This document shows positions 34,411 to 42,820 of a stretch of DNA of 64,000 nt, piece by piece. The notes under the pieces are model-generated. The model saw nothing but the letters and a program-made list of their open reading frames with translations. It did no database searches and was not told where the DNA came from. The position numbers and the translations under genes were made by a program. Position 1 is the first letter of the stretch; each line of letters opens with the position of its first letter. Source of the stretch: Thalassobacterium sedimentorum (GTDB lineage Bacteria > Verrucomicrobiota > Verrucomicrobiia > Opitutales > Coraliomargaritaceae); assembly GCF_031127905.1 (NCBI RefSeq), contig NZ_JARXIC010000006.1:62001-126000 (forward strand), in the 5' to 3' direction.

Positions 34411-35937
34411 TCAACGACCAAATAACTCAATCTGCTCGCGAAGATAATGGGAACTCTCACGCTGTAATTGCTCTAACTGCTCCACCTGATAGCGCCACTG
34501 CCAATTGCCAATTGGAGCACCGGGAGTATTGAGTCGTGCCTCGGCCCCCAGGCTCATTAAATCCTGCAATGGAAAGACCGCCAAATGAGCACTCGAAGCA
34601 ATCGCAGCGCGGATAAAGTCCCATGCGATCGCATCACCGGAAACCTTCAAGTAACGCCGAATATGATCCTGAGTTACGGCGTCAAGTGATCGATACCATC
34701 CAAGCGTCGTATCATTATCATGTGTTCCAGAATAGACCACACAGTTGCGATCATAATTATGAGGCAGATACGCGTTGTCTGCTTCACCACCGAATGCGAA
34801 TTGCAGCACCGCCATGCCAGGCAAACCAGTAGCTAGACGCAAGGCATTCACCTTATCGGTAATGACACCTAAATCCTCGGCCACCAGTTTTGCATCGGGA
34901 CATGCGGCTTGTATGGCCTTAAACAACTTTAAACCGGGGCAGGGGATCCATTTACCGTTGCGTGCGGTTTTTTCATCTGCCGGCACGGACCAATACGACT
35001 CGAAGCCACGAAAGTGATCCAAGCGCACAATATCATAAAACTCCAAATTCGATTGGATACGCTGGATCCACCAAGCAAAATCTGTTTTCTCATGCGCGGA
35101 CCAATCGTAGAGTGGATTGCCCCAAAGTTGACCATCTGCAGCGAAATAATCGGGGGGCACGCCAGCGACTGCTTTGGGCTGACCATTCTTCTTCAGCTGA
35201 AAGAGCTCAGGGTTTGCCCACACATCCGCACTATCGAGCGCTACGAAGATCGGAGCGTCGCCCATAATTTCAACTCCTTGACTGCCAGCATAAGCACGTA
35301 GTTTCGCGAGCTGCGCATAAAACAAGTATTGATAAAATACGTGGCCGTCTGCCGCATCCAAGACCTCAACTGACAAATCCTGAGTACGTGCAATGCTCGC
35401 ATTACGGTAGCCGCTGGGCCATTCCTGCCACGGTTTATTGTCAAAGCTCTCTTTTAGTGCAAGAAATAATGCATAGTCCTCCAGCCATTCGTTCTGAGCA
35501 TTGCAAAATTTACTGATGGAGCCGTAATCTAAAAATTGTTTCTTCTGACTCGCCTTGAATCGCTGGTAGGCATTGCGCAAAATCGGCCAAAAAGCGTGAT
35601 AAACAGCACCATAATCCACATGATCGCGGGGGAGCTTAGCCAGTTGCGCGTATTCGTCGTCAGTGACGAGCCCTTCATCCCGCAATGGTTCTAGATCAAT
35701 AAAGTAAGGATTTCCCGCAAAGGCCGAAAAGCATTGGTAGGGGGAATCGCCGAAACCAGTCGGTCCAAGCGGACAAATCTGCCACACAGACAAACCAGAA
35801 GCCTTTAAGAAATCAATGTATCGATACGCACCCACGCCTAAGTTGCCAATTCCTGTGTCCGAAGGTAGCGAACTAATATGCAGAAGCGCCCCAGCGGTGC
35901 GTTCAGTTAACCAGTTATAAAGAGGTGCGTGGCTCAT
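34411..35937 (-). CDS. malQ: 4-alpha-glucanotransferase (amylomaltase)
   Basis: The 508-residue cytoplasmic GH77 enzyme transfers maltooligosaccharide segments between alpha-1,4 glucans. Recognisable motifs are TAGALLHISSLPSDTGIGNLG (split as TAGALLHISSLPSD and TGIGNLG) near the N-terminus and GDAPIFVALDSADVWANPEL (about 227-246). The nucleophile region YDIVRLDHFRGFESYW, the acid AEDLGVI and VVYSGTHDNDTTLGW complete the active site. Length is normal for the bacterial family. It stands apart from the exopolysaccharide genes by 55 bp and may have its own promoter. A role in glycogen or maltodextrin turnover is expected. Confidence 0.95.
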   Translation of the reverse strand: MSHAPLYNWLTERTAGALLHISSLPSDTGIGNLGVGAYRYIDFLKASGLSVWQICPLGPTGFGDSPYQCFSAFAGNPYFIDLEPLRDEGLVTDDEYAQLAKLPRDHVDYGAVYHAFWPILRNAYQRFKASQKKQFLDYGSISKFCNAQNEWLEDYALFLALKESFDNKPWQEWPSGYRNASIARTQDLSVEVLDAADGHVFYQYLFYAQLAKLRAYAGSQGVEIMGDAPIFVALDSADVWANPELFQLKKNGQPKAVAGVPPDYFAADGQLWGNPLYDWSAHEKTDFAWWIQRIQSNLEFYDIVRLDHFRGFESYWSVPADEKTARNGKWIPCPGLKLFKAIQAACPDAKLVAEDLGVITDKVNALRLATGLPGMAVLQFAFGGEADNAYLPHNYDRNCVVYSGTHDNDTTLGWYRSLDAVTQDHIRRYLKVSGDAIAWDFIRAAIASSAHLAVFPLQDLMSLGAEARLNTPGAPIGNWQWRYQVEQLEQLQRESSHYLREQIELFGR

Positions 35938-36080
35938 AGTGAAATATGGAGATCAGTAAGTAGGAGACTGGTAAGTGAATGAAATAGTTCGGGCAGTGAG
36001 CTACTTTGATTTCATGCCCCCAAAAACAGCCTGTGTTTTGCGCTTTAGGGCACTCGATTGCAACCTCTATTCAGAGCGTT

Positions 36081-37238
36081 TTAACGAGCGACAATGAGGC
36101 GACTTGCGTGGTCATACTTGAAATTGACAATCTCTCCCGTTATCACGAGCCGTATCGCCTCTTCGATTACCGGGAGTGGGGCCAGAAACCACTCCCGTGG
36201 CGTATGCCGTTTGCCTGTATGGTCATATACATCCACCTCCAGGCAGGCATGCCCCAAAAACTTATGTAAAATCAATTCGAGCTTTTGCGGATTCAGATTA
36301 TAACACTCAAAAGAGCTAAGAATCCGCACAGGCGCCATCAGGTAGGTGGGCTCGTCTTGGGCATTTTTGATCCTCTCTTCAATGGCACCACGACAAAAGC
36401 CGATTTTATAGAGGTCTGCTTTAGTTGCTATTTCAGTTTGCTGGCTTAAAGACTTCAGCACGTAGATGTGACCGCTGGCGGTGTCGGCCTCAGTCACTGT
36501 GTTCAATTCCGGAAGTAGTCGATCCTCGTGCTCGGTGACGCGGCGGCCATCTTTATAGAGCTCTCGTGCTAGCGAGCGCAGTAGCATGTCAGACTCAGTG
36601 CCGTTCTCAAAAATACAGCGTAAGCGTGCATTGACCTTGCCACCCTTATTTTCCTTTTCACCGACCTCGGCCACGTAGGCCATAATGCCTCTGAGCACAA
36701 AGAATTGCCCTTTTTCAATCTGCTGTTCATTGGCGAATTGTAGTAGCTGACGTTTGCCTGCGCGAAGCTCTTGCTGGCAGGCCTTAAACAGTGACTCAAA
36801 ATGCTCGAAATCCTCACAAGGCTCGCGCTGTGCGATGTAGTCGGGCATGTCCAGCTGCTCGGGCACGTGTTTTAAACGAAAAATGTCGGATGCATCGTCA
36901 TCTTTAAGGATGCCGAGATCGTCGTCTTCAAAAATGGCTTCGATACTCTCCGGAATCGGGGGCGGTTTTAGTAGGCCATATTCGTCCAGACTGGCGAGTG
37001 CTTTAATCGACTCGGGAGAGTTCCGAATGCCCTCAAGGCTCATCGCTAAGGTCGCCTCCTGCATGTTGAGCGGGTCTTTCTTCGGTTCGCGGTCATGCGT
37101 TTGGTAAAACTCTGAGATTTTGAAGAACTTCTCGATTAAGCGCTCCTCAGAGCTCATGGCGCTCGATTGCGAAGCCTTAATCTCGAGCAAGCCGAGATCG
37201 TCGTCTTCAATCAGTTTCCTAAGTGCTTCGGGATCCAT
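36081..37238 (-). CDS. GIY-YIG (T5orf172-like) nuclease-domain protein
   Basis: In this 385-residue protein, the C-terminal domain (about 255-380) has the GIY-YIG fold pattern: HIYVLKS (257-263) and LYKIGFCRGAIEERI (276-290) with the catalytic-type Arg, plus Glu321 in PQKLELILHKFL. The N-terminal 250 residues are acidic and of unknown fold. They contain two copies of EDDDLG(L/I)L (11-18 and 104-111), encoded by a 20-bp DNA repeat. The gene starts 2 bp after the helicase stop. Such pairs of SF2 helicase and GIY-YIG protein accompany YeeA-like methyltransferases, so it may be the cutting subunit of the system. Confidence 0.85.
   Translation of the reverse strand: MDPEALRKLIEDDDLGLLEIKASQSSAMSSEERLIEKFFKISEFYQTHDREPKKDPLNMQEATLAMSLEGIRNSPESIKALASLDEYGLLKPPPIPESIEAIFEDDDLGILKDDDASDIFRLKHVPEQLDMPDYIAQREPCEDFEHFESLFKACQQELRAGKRQLLQFANEQQIEKGQFFVLRGIMAYVAEVGEKENKGGKVNARLRCIFENGTESDMLLRSLARELYKDGRRVTEHEDRLLPELNTVTEADTASGHIYVLKSLSQQTEIATKADLYKIGFCRGAIEERIKNAQDEPTYLMAPVRILSSFECYNLNPQKLELILHKFLGHACLEVDVYDHTGKRHTPREWFLAPLPVIEEAIRLVITGEIVNFKYDHASRLIVAR
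36912..36931. repeat. 20-bp direct repeat inside the GIY-YIG gene (copy 1)
   Basis: The 20 bp here are identical to 37191-37210. Both encode the acidic EDDDLG motif of the protein, 93 codons apart. Either a short internal duplication or selection for a repeated binding motif could explain it. Confidence 0.8.
37191..37210. repeat. 20-bp direct repeat inside the GIY-YIG gene (copy 2)
   Basis: Identical to 36912-36931, at the start of the gene (codons for residues 10-16). Confidence 0.8.
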
Positions 37239-37240
37239 GC

Positions 37241-39160
37241 TTACAAACCTTGTTGGCGTCGTTGCTGCTTTATAAACTGAATCGCTTGCGCCATGCGTTT
37301 GACTTGCGGATCATAGGCGGTCAACGGCGGCTCATACCCATGCTCTTTGACGTAGGCTTTGATCTTGGGCCACAGTAGGAGTGCCTCCTGCTCGGTGATT
37401 TGTAGGCGGTTGGTTTCAATACAGCCCATAATCGCTTTTAACACGGGCGCAGTGACTTGCTTGGACAGGATTTCATAGGCTTTTTGGAAGGGGTTAATCG
37501 AATCGATCAAGTCGATGCTCAGCTCATCGATATTAATGAATTTGCTGCCCATTTTGATGATTCGCCGGTCGCCACTGTCTTCCATCACCGCACCCGCCAT
37601 CACAGAGTCGACCACGACATGCTGCCGCAGCTCTTCTGCTTCGCGCGCGTCGAGATCGGGATATTTGGTTTGGATTATTTTCGGGATGAGAATCTGATTG
37701 ATCACCTCTGGATCGACCCCGCCCGGCATCGCCTTCTGCATCGATTTGTCCTGCAAAATCGTCGCCTTCAGATCATTGAGGTCCGATTCGATGATGTCTT
37801 GCACGCGTTTTGAACTCGGCTCCTTCAAGCCGCGAATTTTCAGCTCACCGGGTGCATTCACCTCCTCATCTGACACCCGGGTTTTAAATTTAAAATTCGG
37901 TGCCAACACCTGCTCCATCAGCAACGAGCAAGTGATTGCCTTGAGCATATTATTGACGGCAAAAGTAACTTCGTCGTCCTCTGCATCGGGCTGAGCGATC
38001 AGATTGGTAAACTGCGCATGCGTCTTATTCGGACTGTCCCGGGTGCAACGACCGATGATTTGAATCACCTCAGTCAATGAGCCTCGATAGCCCACCGTCA
38101 GCGCATGCTCACAGAAGGGCCAGTCAAAGCCTTCTTTGGCCATGCCTAAGGCGATGATCAAATCCAAGTCTTCCGGCTTTTTCAGATTTCGCAGCGCGTG
38201 AATGGTGACTGCTTGCGAGTCGCCTGCGTCCCAGACCAGATCGGCCACTTTCAGCAGCTTGCCGTCGGTCTTGCGCTCGACCGTCATGATCCGCGTTTCC
38301 GGATCGGTGTAGATGACGGGGCCAATCGAATCCAAGATCGCGCCCACTTCGCCATGTTTATCTTTAGTCGATTCGCCCGCATTCGGGCTCGGGATGTGCA
38401 AAATCGTTTTCTTGTCGGTATCCAGCACCTCAAAGATCGCCGAGATATATTTGCCCTGATAAAAGTGATAACCGATCCCCAGCGACTTCAAGTGTTGGTA
38501 GCCGTTGAGTTGCTCGTAATAGTTGTAGGTGACGTGGCGAAACAGTGCTTCGTCTTCGGGGGCCAGCACGGGCACGCTATCGCCACGAAAGTAGGAACCT
38601 GTCATCGCGACGATATGCGCCTCCGTGTGCGCAAGCACATCGCGCAGGACTTCGCCCAATTGATTTTCGGAGTCCGCCGAGACGTGGTGAAACTCATCAA
38701 TCGCCAGCAGCACATTGTTGAGTGCCGAGCTTTCAATTTCCGCAAAGGCGCCGCGCAGGGCGGCATGGGTGCAGAGCAGCACCTTTTCGTCACTCGCGAG
38801 GAAGTCTTTAAAGAGCTGCCGTTTACTAGCTTCGCCTCCACTAGAGCAAAGGTCAAAACGCGGATTCAGCTCCCAATCGTAAGGAAAACCATAGGCTGAC
38901 AAGCGAGTAGGGGCGAAGGAAGCCGCGATCGAGCGTTCCGGCACGGCCACGATGGTCTTCGCGACACCTTGCTGGTGCATCTTGTCCAAGGCCAAAAACA
39001 TCAAGGCCCGCGATTTCCCCGAAGCCGGTGGTGCCTTGACCAGCAAATATTGCGCCGTGCGCTGCGCATAGACACGCGCTTGCATTTCTCGCATGCCGAG
39101 CGCGTCGGTATTGGTGCTTTGACCGGTCTGACCGTAATTAACTTCGATGAGGTTGGGCAT
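37241..39160 (-). CDS. DEAD/DEAH-box (SF2) helicase
   Basis: The 639-residue protein has Walker A APPASGKS (43-50), DEFHH motif II (155-159), a MTGSYFR motif III (about 185-191) and motif VI TEVIQIIGRCTRD in the second RecA-like domain. Motif V is ALGMAKEGFDWP. The C-terminal 200 residues are helical and unassigned. It resembles the Res-type subunits of restriction systems but lacks a visible PD-ExK nuclease. Its partner would be the GIY-YIG protein 2 bp downstream. It overlaps the stop of the truncated upstream fragment by one base. Confidence 0.9.
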   Translation of the reverse strand: MPNLIEVNYGQTGQSTNTDALGMREMQARVYAQRTAQYLLVKAPPASGKSRALMFLALDKMHQQGVAKTIVAVPERSIAASFAPTRLSAYGFPYDWELNPRFDLCSSGGEASKRQLFKDFLASDEKVLLCTHAALRGAFAEIESSALNNVLLAIDEFHHVSADSENQLGEVLRDVLAHTEAHIVAMTGSYFRGDSVPVLAPEDEALFRHVTYNYYEQLNGYQHLKSLGIGYHFYQGKYISAIFEVLDTDKKTILHIPSPNAGESTKDKHGEVGAILDSIGPVIYTDPETRIMTVERKTDGKLLKVADLVWDAGDSQAVTIHALRNLKKPEDLDLIIALGMAKEGFDWPFCEHALTVGYRGSLTEVIQIIGRCTRDSPNKTHAQFTNLIAQPDAEDDEVTFAVNNMLKAITCSLLMEQVLAPNFKFKTRVSDEEVNAPGELKIRGLKEPSSKRVQDIIESDLNDLKATILQDKSMQKAMPGGVDPEVINQILIPKIIQTKYPDLDAREAEELRQHVVVDSVMAGAVMEDSGDRRIIKMGSKFINIDELSIDLIDSINPFQKAYEILSKQVTAPVLKAIMGCIETNRLQITEQEALLLWPKIKAYVKEHGYEPPLTAYDPQVKRMAQAIQFIKQQRRQQGL

Positions 39161-39690
39161 TAGAGTGTTTTTAAAAGTTCCCGTCCTTTGGCAGTCAGGC
39201 GGTATTTTTGCGTCGGGCTATTGGGGGATTCGGGATTGGTTGGTTCAATATAATAGGCTTCCAATGCTGGGGCGATGTAGTTGAGCCCAAAGTTTTTTCG
39301 ATCTTTCATGTCGAGAACTTGCATGAGTTCGGCACGACTCATCTCACCATTTAGCACTGAAATGAGTCGACTTACTTGTGGGGTTACTTGAGGGGTTACT
39401 TGAGGGGTTGGTACCTTTAGTAGGTCGGCCGCCAAATCCTGCCAGTCTGCATTCGGATGCACGGGCAGGCGCACCAAATAGTGGCTGCGGTCTTCATCTG
39501 TTTCGAACTCTGGCGTTGGCGAACCGTTGGCCGCCATCACACGCAGCATCTTCGGGATGCCCGTTGAGCGGCCTTCGGTGAGTTCCAGTTCTTTTAAAAA
39601 TTCGCCTATGCGACGGTTACGGTAGCGGCGACTCACTGCTTTACCTTTGCGCAGTGCATTAGTTCTCATGCAAAGTTGGTGTGTGATCAT
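39160..39690 (-). pseudogene. Truncated AlbA_2/RecG-like regulator, C-terminal fragment only
   Basis: From ATG 39690 about 176 residues remain (a TTG at 39762 is possible). RNRRIGEFLKELELTEGRSTGIPKML and ETDEDRSHYLVRLPVHP match the C-terminal half of Schlafen/AlbA_2-type proteins often annotated as ATP-dependent helicase RecG-like. Those are normally 450-500 residues long. The N-terminal AlbA_2 domain and most of the ATPase-like region are missing, and the DUF3800 gene begins where they should be. A winged-helix tail with TPQV repeats is preserved. The fragment may be a leftover of an earlier gene, though the retained frame and overlap with the helicase mean it might still be made. Confidence 0.75.
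39374..39409. repeat. Three 12-bp tandem repeats encoding TPQV units
   Basis: ACTTGAGGGGTT occurs three times in a row (39374-39385 with one mismatch, 39386-39397, 39398-39409). It encodes the VTPQ-type hinge of the truncated regulator on the - strand. Such repeats can change copy number by slippage without shifting frame. Confidence 0.85.
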
Positions 39691-39795
39691 TATGTAGGAT
39701 TCCTTGACAAGAAAAGTTTTGTGAGAGATATTTGCATTGGACTGGGAATTCTCGGTCGGCAAGCGCTCTCTGGAAACGGAGGCGCTTGTTTGCGT

Positions 39796-40548
39796 TTAAG
39801 AAGGGAATATTTTCCAACCAGAAACTCCATGACTATGATAAACTTTTTGTTGGACAATTGGATAGGCCCGGTTGCCGTGTGCTGGATTTAAAATGTGCCT
39901 TGCGCACGGATGTGCGCATAAATCGGCAAGTTGTGTGCCTACAATATTGTCATATTTTGTTCTAAATACCAGCGAGCAGTTCATGCTTCGAAATTGATCT
40001 GAAGGCATCTGGTGCGTGCCTTTTGCCAGCACACGATAAAAAACTCGTTCAAGGCTGTGATCTTCTTTTTTACCCCGAGCCTCGGCCACAAATGGTAATT
40101 CACTGATAGCATGTTGACACATGAAATGCCTCACTCGCTCCATTGTGAATTCGAGGGCTAATTCATAAGGGTTCTTAGCTCGATCTCCGTAGCGCTTCAG
40201 GTGAGCATCTTTATGAATTGCTGATATGAATACAGTATAGGGCAACGAAGTCATCAATGCGGAGAGTTCTAGCATAAAATGTTTTCGTTTTTCTGGGTGC
40301 TGCAAGAAACTGAAAGGCCCCTTTGCTTTGCGGATATCACGACTATGTAAATTAACTCCTTCGTGATTCCAGTAACTTAATTTTAGTTGATTAACTGCTG
40401 GAAGTATCTGCTTCAAATATGAACTGCGTTCAACTAGGATACATGACAGCAAAAACAGGGGGAAGTCTCGATCAATACGTCGCATTTCATGATTACCACA
40501 TTCATCAAGAAATGCGATATATTCTGAATTGTTCCCGATATTCTTCAT
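39796..40548 (-). CDS. DUF3800 domain protein
   Basis: The 250-residue protein has FLDECGNHE (13-21), the variant of the FLDESG opening of DUF3800, and a C-terminal GTQLADLCAHPCARHI block. It also has the conserved ALEFTMERV helix and an EARGKKEDHSLE segment. The family has an RNase H-like fold suggested by its acidic residues and is common in phages, islands and defence regions; its activity is unproven. GC content is lower than that of the helicase gene. It begins 1 bp after the stop of a short DUF4326-like remnant. Confidence 0.82.
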   Translation of the reverse strand: MKNIGNNSEYIAFLDECGNHEMRRIDRDFPLFLLSCILVERSSYLKQILPAVNQLKLSYWNHEGVNLHSRDIRKAKGPFSFLQHPEKRKHFMLELSALMTSLPYTVFISAIHKDAHLKRYGDRAKNPYELALEFTMERVRHFMCQHAISELPFVAEARGKKEDHSLERVFYRVLAKGTHQMPSDQFRSMNCSLVFRTKYDNIVGTQLADLCAHPCARHILNPAHGNRAYPIVQQKVYHSHGVSGWKIFPS

Positions 40549-40549
40549 G

Positions 40550-40630
40550 CTATAAAACTGAGTGCTCCCACTCCACAGTCTTGTTGTGGAGGTTATCGGG
40601 AATCGAAATGGAGAGGTGGTGGGTGGTCAT
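40550..40630 (-). pseudogene. Remnant of a second DUF4326 gene start
   Basis: A 26-codon frame begins MTTHHLSISIPD and stops soon after KTVEWEHSVL. It matches the start of the intact DUF4326 protein (MTTDHLPISIPD). At the DNA level 40559-40633 aligns with 41161-41235 without gaps at roughly 80% identity, then similarity ends on both sides. It looks like the scar of a duplication or of homologous insertion of the DUF3800 segment. Confidence 0.7.
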
Positions 40631-40835
40631 GGGTGACTTGTTTGCTTCTATAATCTCTGTTTTTCTGCTAAATGCGGCTTCTTGTGCATGTTCTTCTACT
40701 TGGTGTCTCTACTTGGTGCCTTGGGGTATTTCATACAGTTCTTCGTGTTTCTATCTGATTGATTGTTAGTATCTAATGGAGTCATACACTTAGTGCCGGT
40801 TCTATCTTAAATTTATCGAAAACGGGTGGGATAAA
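40631..40835. other. Intergenic segment of the island without a recognised gene
   Basis: This 205-bp AT-rich stretch lies between the DUF4326 stop and the remnant start. It contains an 11-bp direct repeat, TCTACTTGGTG, at 40695-40705 and 40708-40718. No ORF, terminator or clear promoter was found. A small RNA is possible, since several defence reverse transcriptases use one, but nothing here shows it. Confidence 0.4.
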
Positions 40836-41231
40836 TCATAATTTATTTGCCAGCTCTAGAAGCAGATCTGCATGACAAGATGTGCCGATCTTACACCAGC
40901 AAGCTAAGTTCTTTCCTCGCAGCTCTGAAAGCTCACAGCCGGAGGGGAGGCCATACTGTAAGAGCATGGAGCGATAAAACTCGACCGCCTCGGAAACGTC
41001 ACGGGCAATGTATCCCTGAAAAGCCGACGGGACATGGGTTGCTGGCTTTCCCACTGAAAATGGATTACCCCACCTGCCCGGACGGCAAACGCTCACCGTG
41101 TTCGGCGGCATCTTCCAGCCCTTCGTTCGCTTTCGTTGCACTCGCTGGGGACCGTTTTTCAAGAGCTCCCGTTTCACAGTCTTGCCGTGGAGGATGTCGG
41201 GGATCGAGATGGGGAGGTGGTCGGTGGTCAT
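40836..41231 (-). CDS. DUF4326 domain protein
   Basis: The 131-residue protein has the DUF4326 core from QRVQRKRTKGWKMP (about 28-41), then VCRPGRWGNPF, AVEFYRSML and LRGKNLACWCKIGTSCHADLLLELAN. The conserved Cys/His cluster near the C-terminus suggests metal binding. The family is found in phages and mobile regions; function unknown. The first 27 residues (MTTDHLPISIPDILHG...) are a family-external extension, and this part is duplicated at 40550-40630. It starts 11 bp after the reverse transcriptase stop and probably shares its transcript. Confidence 0.82.
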   Translation of the reverse strand: MTTDHLPISIPDILHGKTVKRELLKNGPQRVQRKRTKGWKMPPNTVSVCRPGRWGNPFSVGKPATHVPSAFQGYIARDVSEAVEFYRSMLLQYGLPSGCELSELRGKNLACWCKIGTSCHADLLLELANKL

Positions 41232-41242
41232 GGGATAAGTTG

Positions 41243-42820
41243 TTAAAGTAACCTGTTTATATCGCTGTTGTTTCTAGCATAAAATGCGCATGCAACTGTC
41301 AAAGGATCGGACTGGTTGAAACGCGACAGCCAATGTCCTTTTTCATCAGGGCTGAGAGTGGATGTGGCCAAGATTATCGAGCGCTTACGCCAATCACTGG
41401 AATTATCAACTTGATCTTTGAGGTCCCGTATCATGTGCCATTGGCCATATCTGGCGGCTAGAAGCGGTTCATAGCGCTCAACGCTGTAATTATCTGCCTG
41501 ATTCAAATGTTCACGAACTTCAGCAAAAGATGAAATGTTTGGATTCTTAAGAGTAGATGCTAGCCACCATTGTTGAAAGTAGGGGAGGTTCCAAACTGCA
41601 TCATTAGATTTGAGGGAATCGAGAAATTCTTTATAAAATCCTTTTTTATTATCCTTGTCGATTACATCAAAATACAAACAAGCGTCACGTAGCACGGGCA
41701 AAAACTTAATGGAGTATTCCAGTAATCCTTCGATAATTTTGTTTGTTTTTAGGGCTCTGGAACGTCGCAGCACAAATTTTGTTAGTCCTAGAGGTAACGG
41801 ATCGTCGGACTTCACTCTTTCAAATAATTCACCAATTACATTCCGTTCAATAGCTTTTGCATGCACACTAGTAATCTCAAAGTCATCTGCGATAGATGCA
41901 TCTAATGTGCTTACGAAATTATCAACAATTTCTGTGTTTTTCTCCTCCTCGAGTTGCTCTTCATCAATAAAGGCGCGATTAGAGAAATCCTCAATGCTCC
42001 ATATGCCTGTTTTGCTTGTGTTAATGGGCAAGCGGTGATTTCTGAAAAGAATTTCAGTCAACCCTCGTAATGCTGATAGTGCAGATAACTCGTCCTTAAA
42101 AAAGATACGAAAATCATCTACATATCTGCAAAATACCAAGCCACAATTGAGTAAGTGTTGATCGATATCAATTAGAGCTGCTTCCGATAGAATGATTGAT
42201 GCAGATGGGCCAACTGGAATTCCTTGAGAATGATGGTTAGAGGCCATGTCATTCAGTGAATTCTCAATTGCTAAGGTTAATTCTGTATTTATCGCAATAG
42301 TGTCTAGGTTGTTACGGATACGGTGATGGCTAATCTGACTATAAAAATCTGATAAATCTAAAGTTAGAACGCGGCTGAACTGCCCTGATAGAATGTGCTC
42401 TCGAGTTTTTCGCTGGAAATCCTTATACCCCGTATTGCCGTGAAAAAAATCACCGTCGTTAGTTGTATTAATTCGATATGAACAGGAGACGCTTTGACTT
42501 TTGGGGATCCGCAGCTCTTCCAATTTCTCAGAAGTCTCATAGCAAAGCGCAGTGTAATATACGCAATCTGTAGGATCCAAAATGCTTGCGATACGAAAGC
42601 CGCCTTTAACCTTTGGGATAGATATGCGTAAGGGGACTTTCAAGGGGGAGTCCTCTACGCATCGTTGAGAAAGTTCCTTGGCAATTTCGGGTCTGTGTAT
42701 ACTAGCAGCCTTATACTCAAGGGGAACTGGTAGAATGTCAGAATCGCCAAATTTCTCCAAATGCTTTAGAGCCCATTCTATAGATGCTTCATTGGGGACA
42801 TATCTTGAACGGGTAGCCAC
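41243..42820 (-). CDS. Reverse transcriptase, probably of the defence-associated (UG/Abi-like) type
   Basis: The 525-residue protein starts at GTG 42820, which shares its G with the TAG stop of the methyltransferase (TAGTG). The polymerase core is intact: LTLDLSDFYSQI (152-163, first catalytic Asp155), QGIPVGPSAS (199-208) and CRYVDDFRIF (231-240, catalytic YVDD 233-236). NHRLPINTSKTG (261-272) follows as the next conserved block. The VGP variant of the QG motif and the roughly 240-residue helical C-terminal extension resemble abortive-infection RTs rather than group II intron or retron RTs. No maturase or endonuclease domain is present. GC content is about 40%, clearly below the methyltransferase ends. 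The subgroup cannot be assigned by eye. Confidence 0.9.
   Translation of the reverse strand: MATRSRYVPNEASIEWALKHLEKFGDSDILPVPLEYKAASIHRPEIAKELSQRCVEDSPLKVPLRISIPKVKGGFRIASILDPTDCVYYTALCYETSEKLEELRIPKSQSVSCSYRINTTNDGDFFHGNTGYKDFQRKTREHILSGQFSRVLTLDLSDFYSQISHHRIRNNLDTIAINTELTLAIENSLNDMASNHHSQGIPVGPSASIILSEAALIDIDQHLLNCGLVFCRYVDDFRIFFKDELSALSALRGLTEILFRNHRLPINTSKTGIWSIEDFSNRAFIDEEQLEEEKNTEIVDNFVSTLDASIADDFEITSVHAKAIERNVIGELFERVKSDDPLPLGLTKFVLRRSRALKTNKIIEGLLEYSIKFLPVLRDACLYFDVIDKDNKKGFYKEFLDSLKSNDAVWNLPYFQQWWLASTLKNPNISSFAEVREHLNQADNYSVERYEPLLAARYGQWHMIRDLKDQVDNSSDWRKRSIILATSTLSPDEKGHWLSRFNQSDPLTVACAFYARNNSDINRLL

Noticed and set aside
35938-36080. Attachment site at the left end of the island
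   Set aside because: Short AGTAAGTAGGAGA-like and GGTAAGTGAATGA words are present, but no matching repeat was found near 45484-45619 and there is no integrase or tRNA.
38198-38899. Open frame of 233 codons on the + strand opposite the helicase gene
   Set aside because: It lies entirely antisense to a well-supported helicase, has no start signals and no recognisable motif. GC-rich genes often leave such open shadow frames.
39374-39409. CRISPR-like repeat
   Set aside because: Three contiguous 12-bp units without spacers encode a Pro-Gln-Val-Thr hinge; this is a coding tandem repeat.
41243-42820. Reading the reverse transcriptase as a group II intron or retron
   Set aside because: No maturase or HNH domain and no intron-like RNA ends were seen, and the gene sits between coding genes with a stop/start overlap. 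A retron msr/msd was not found upstream, where the methyltransferase coding sequence lies.
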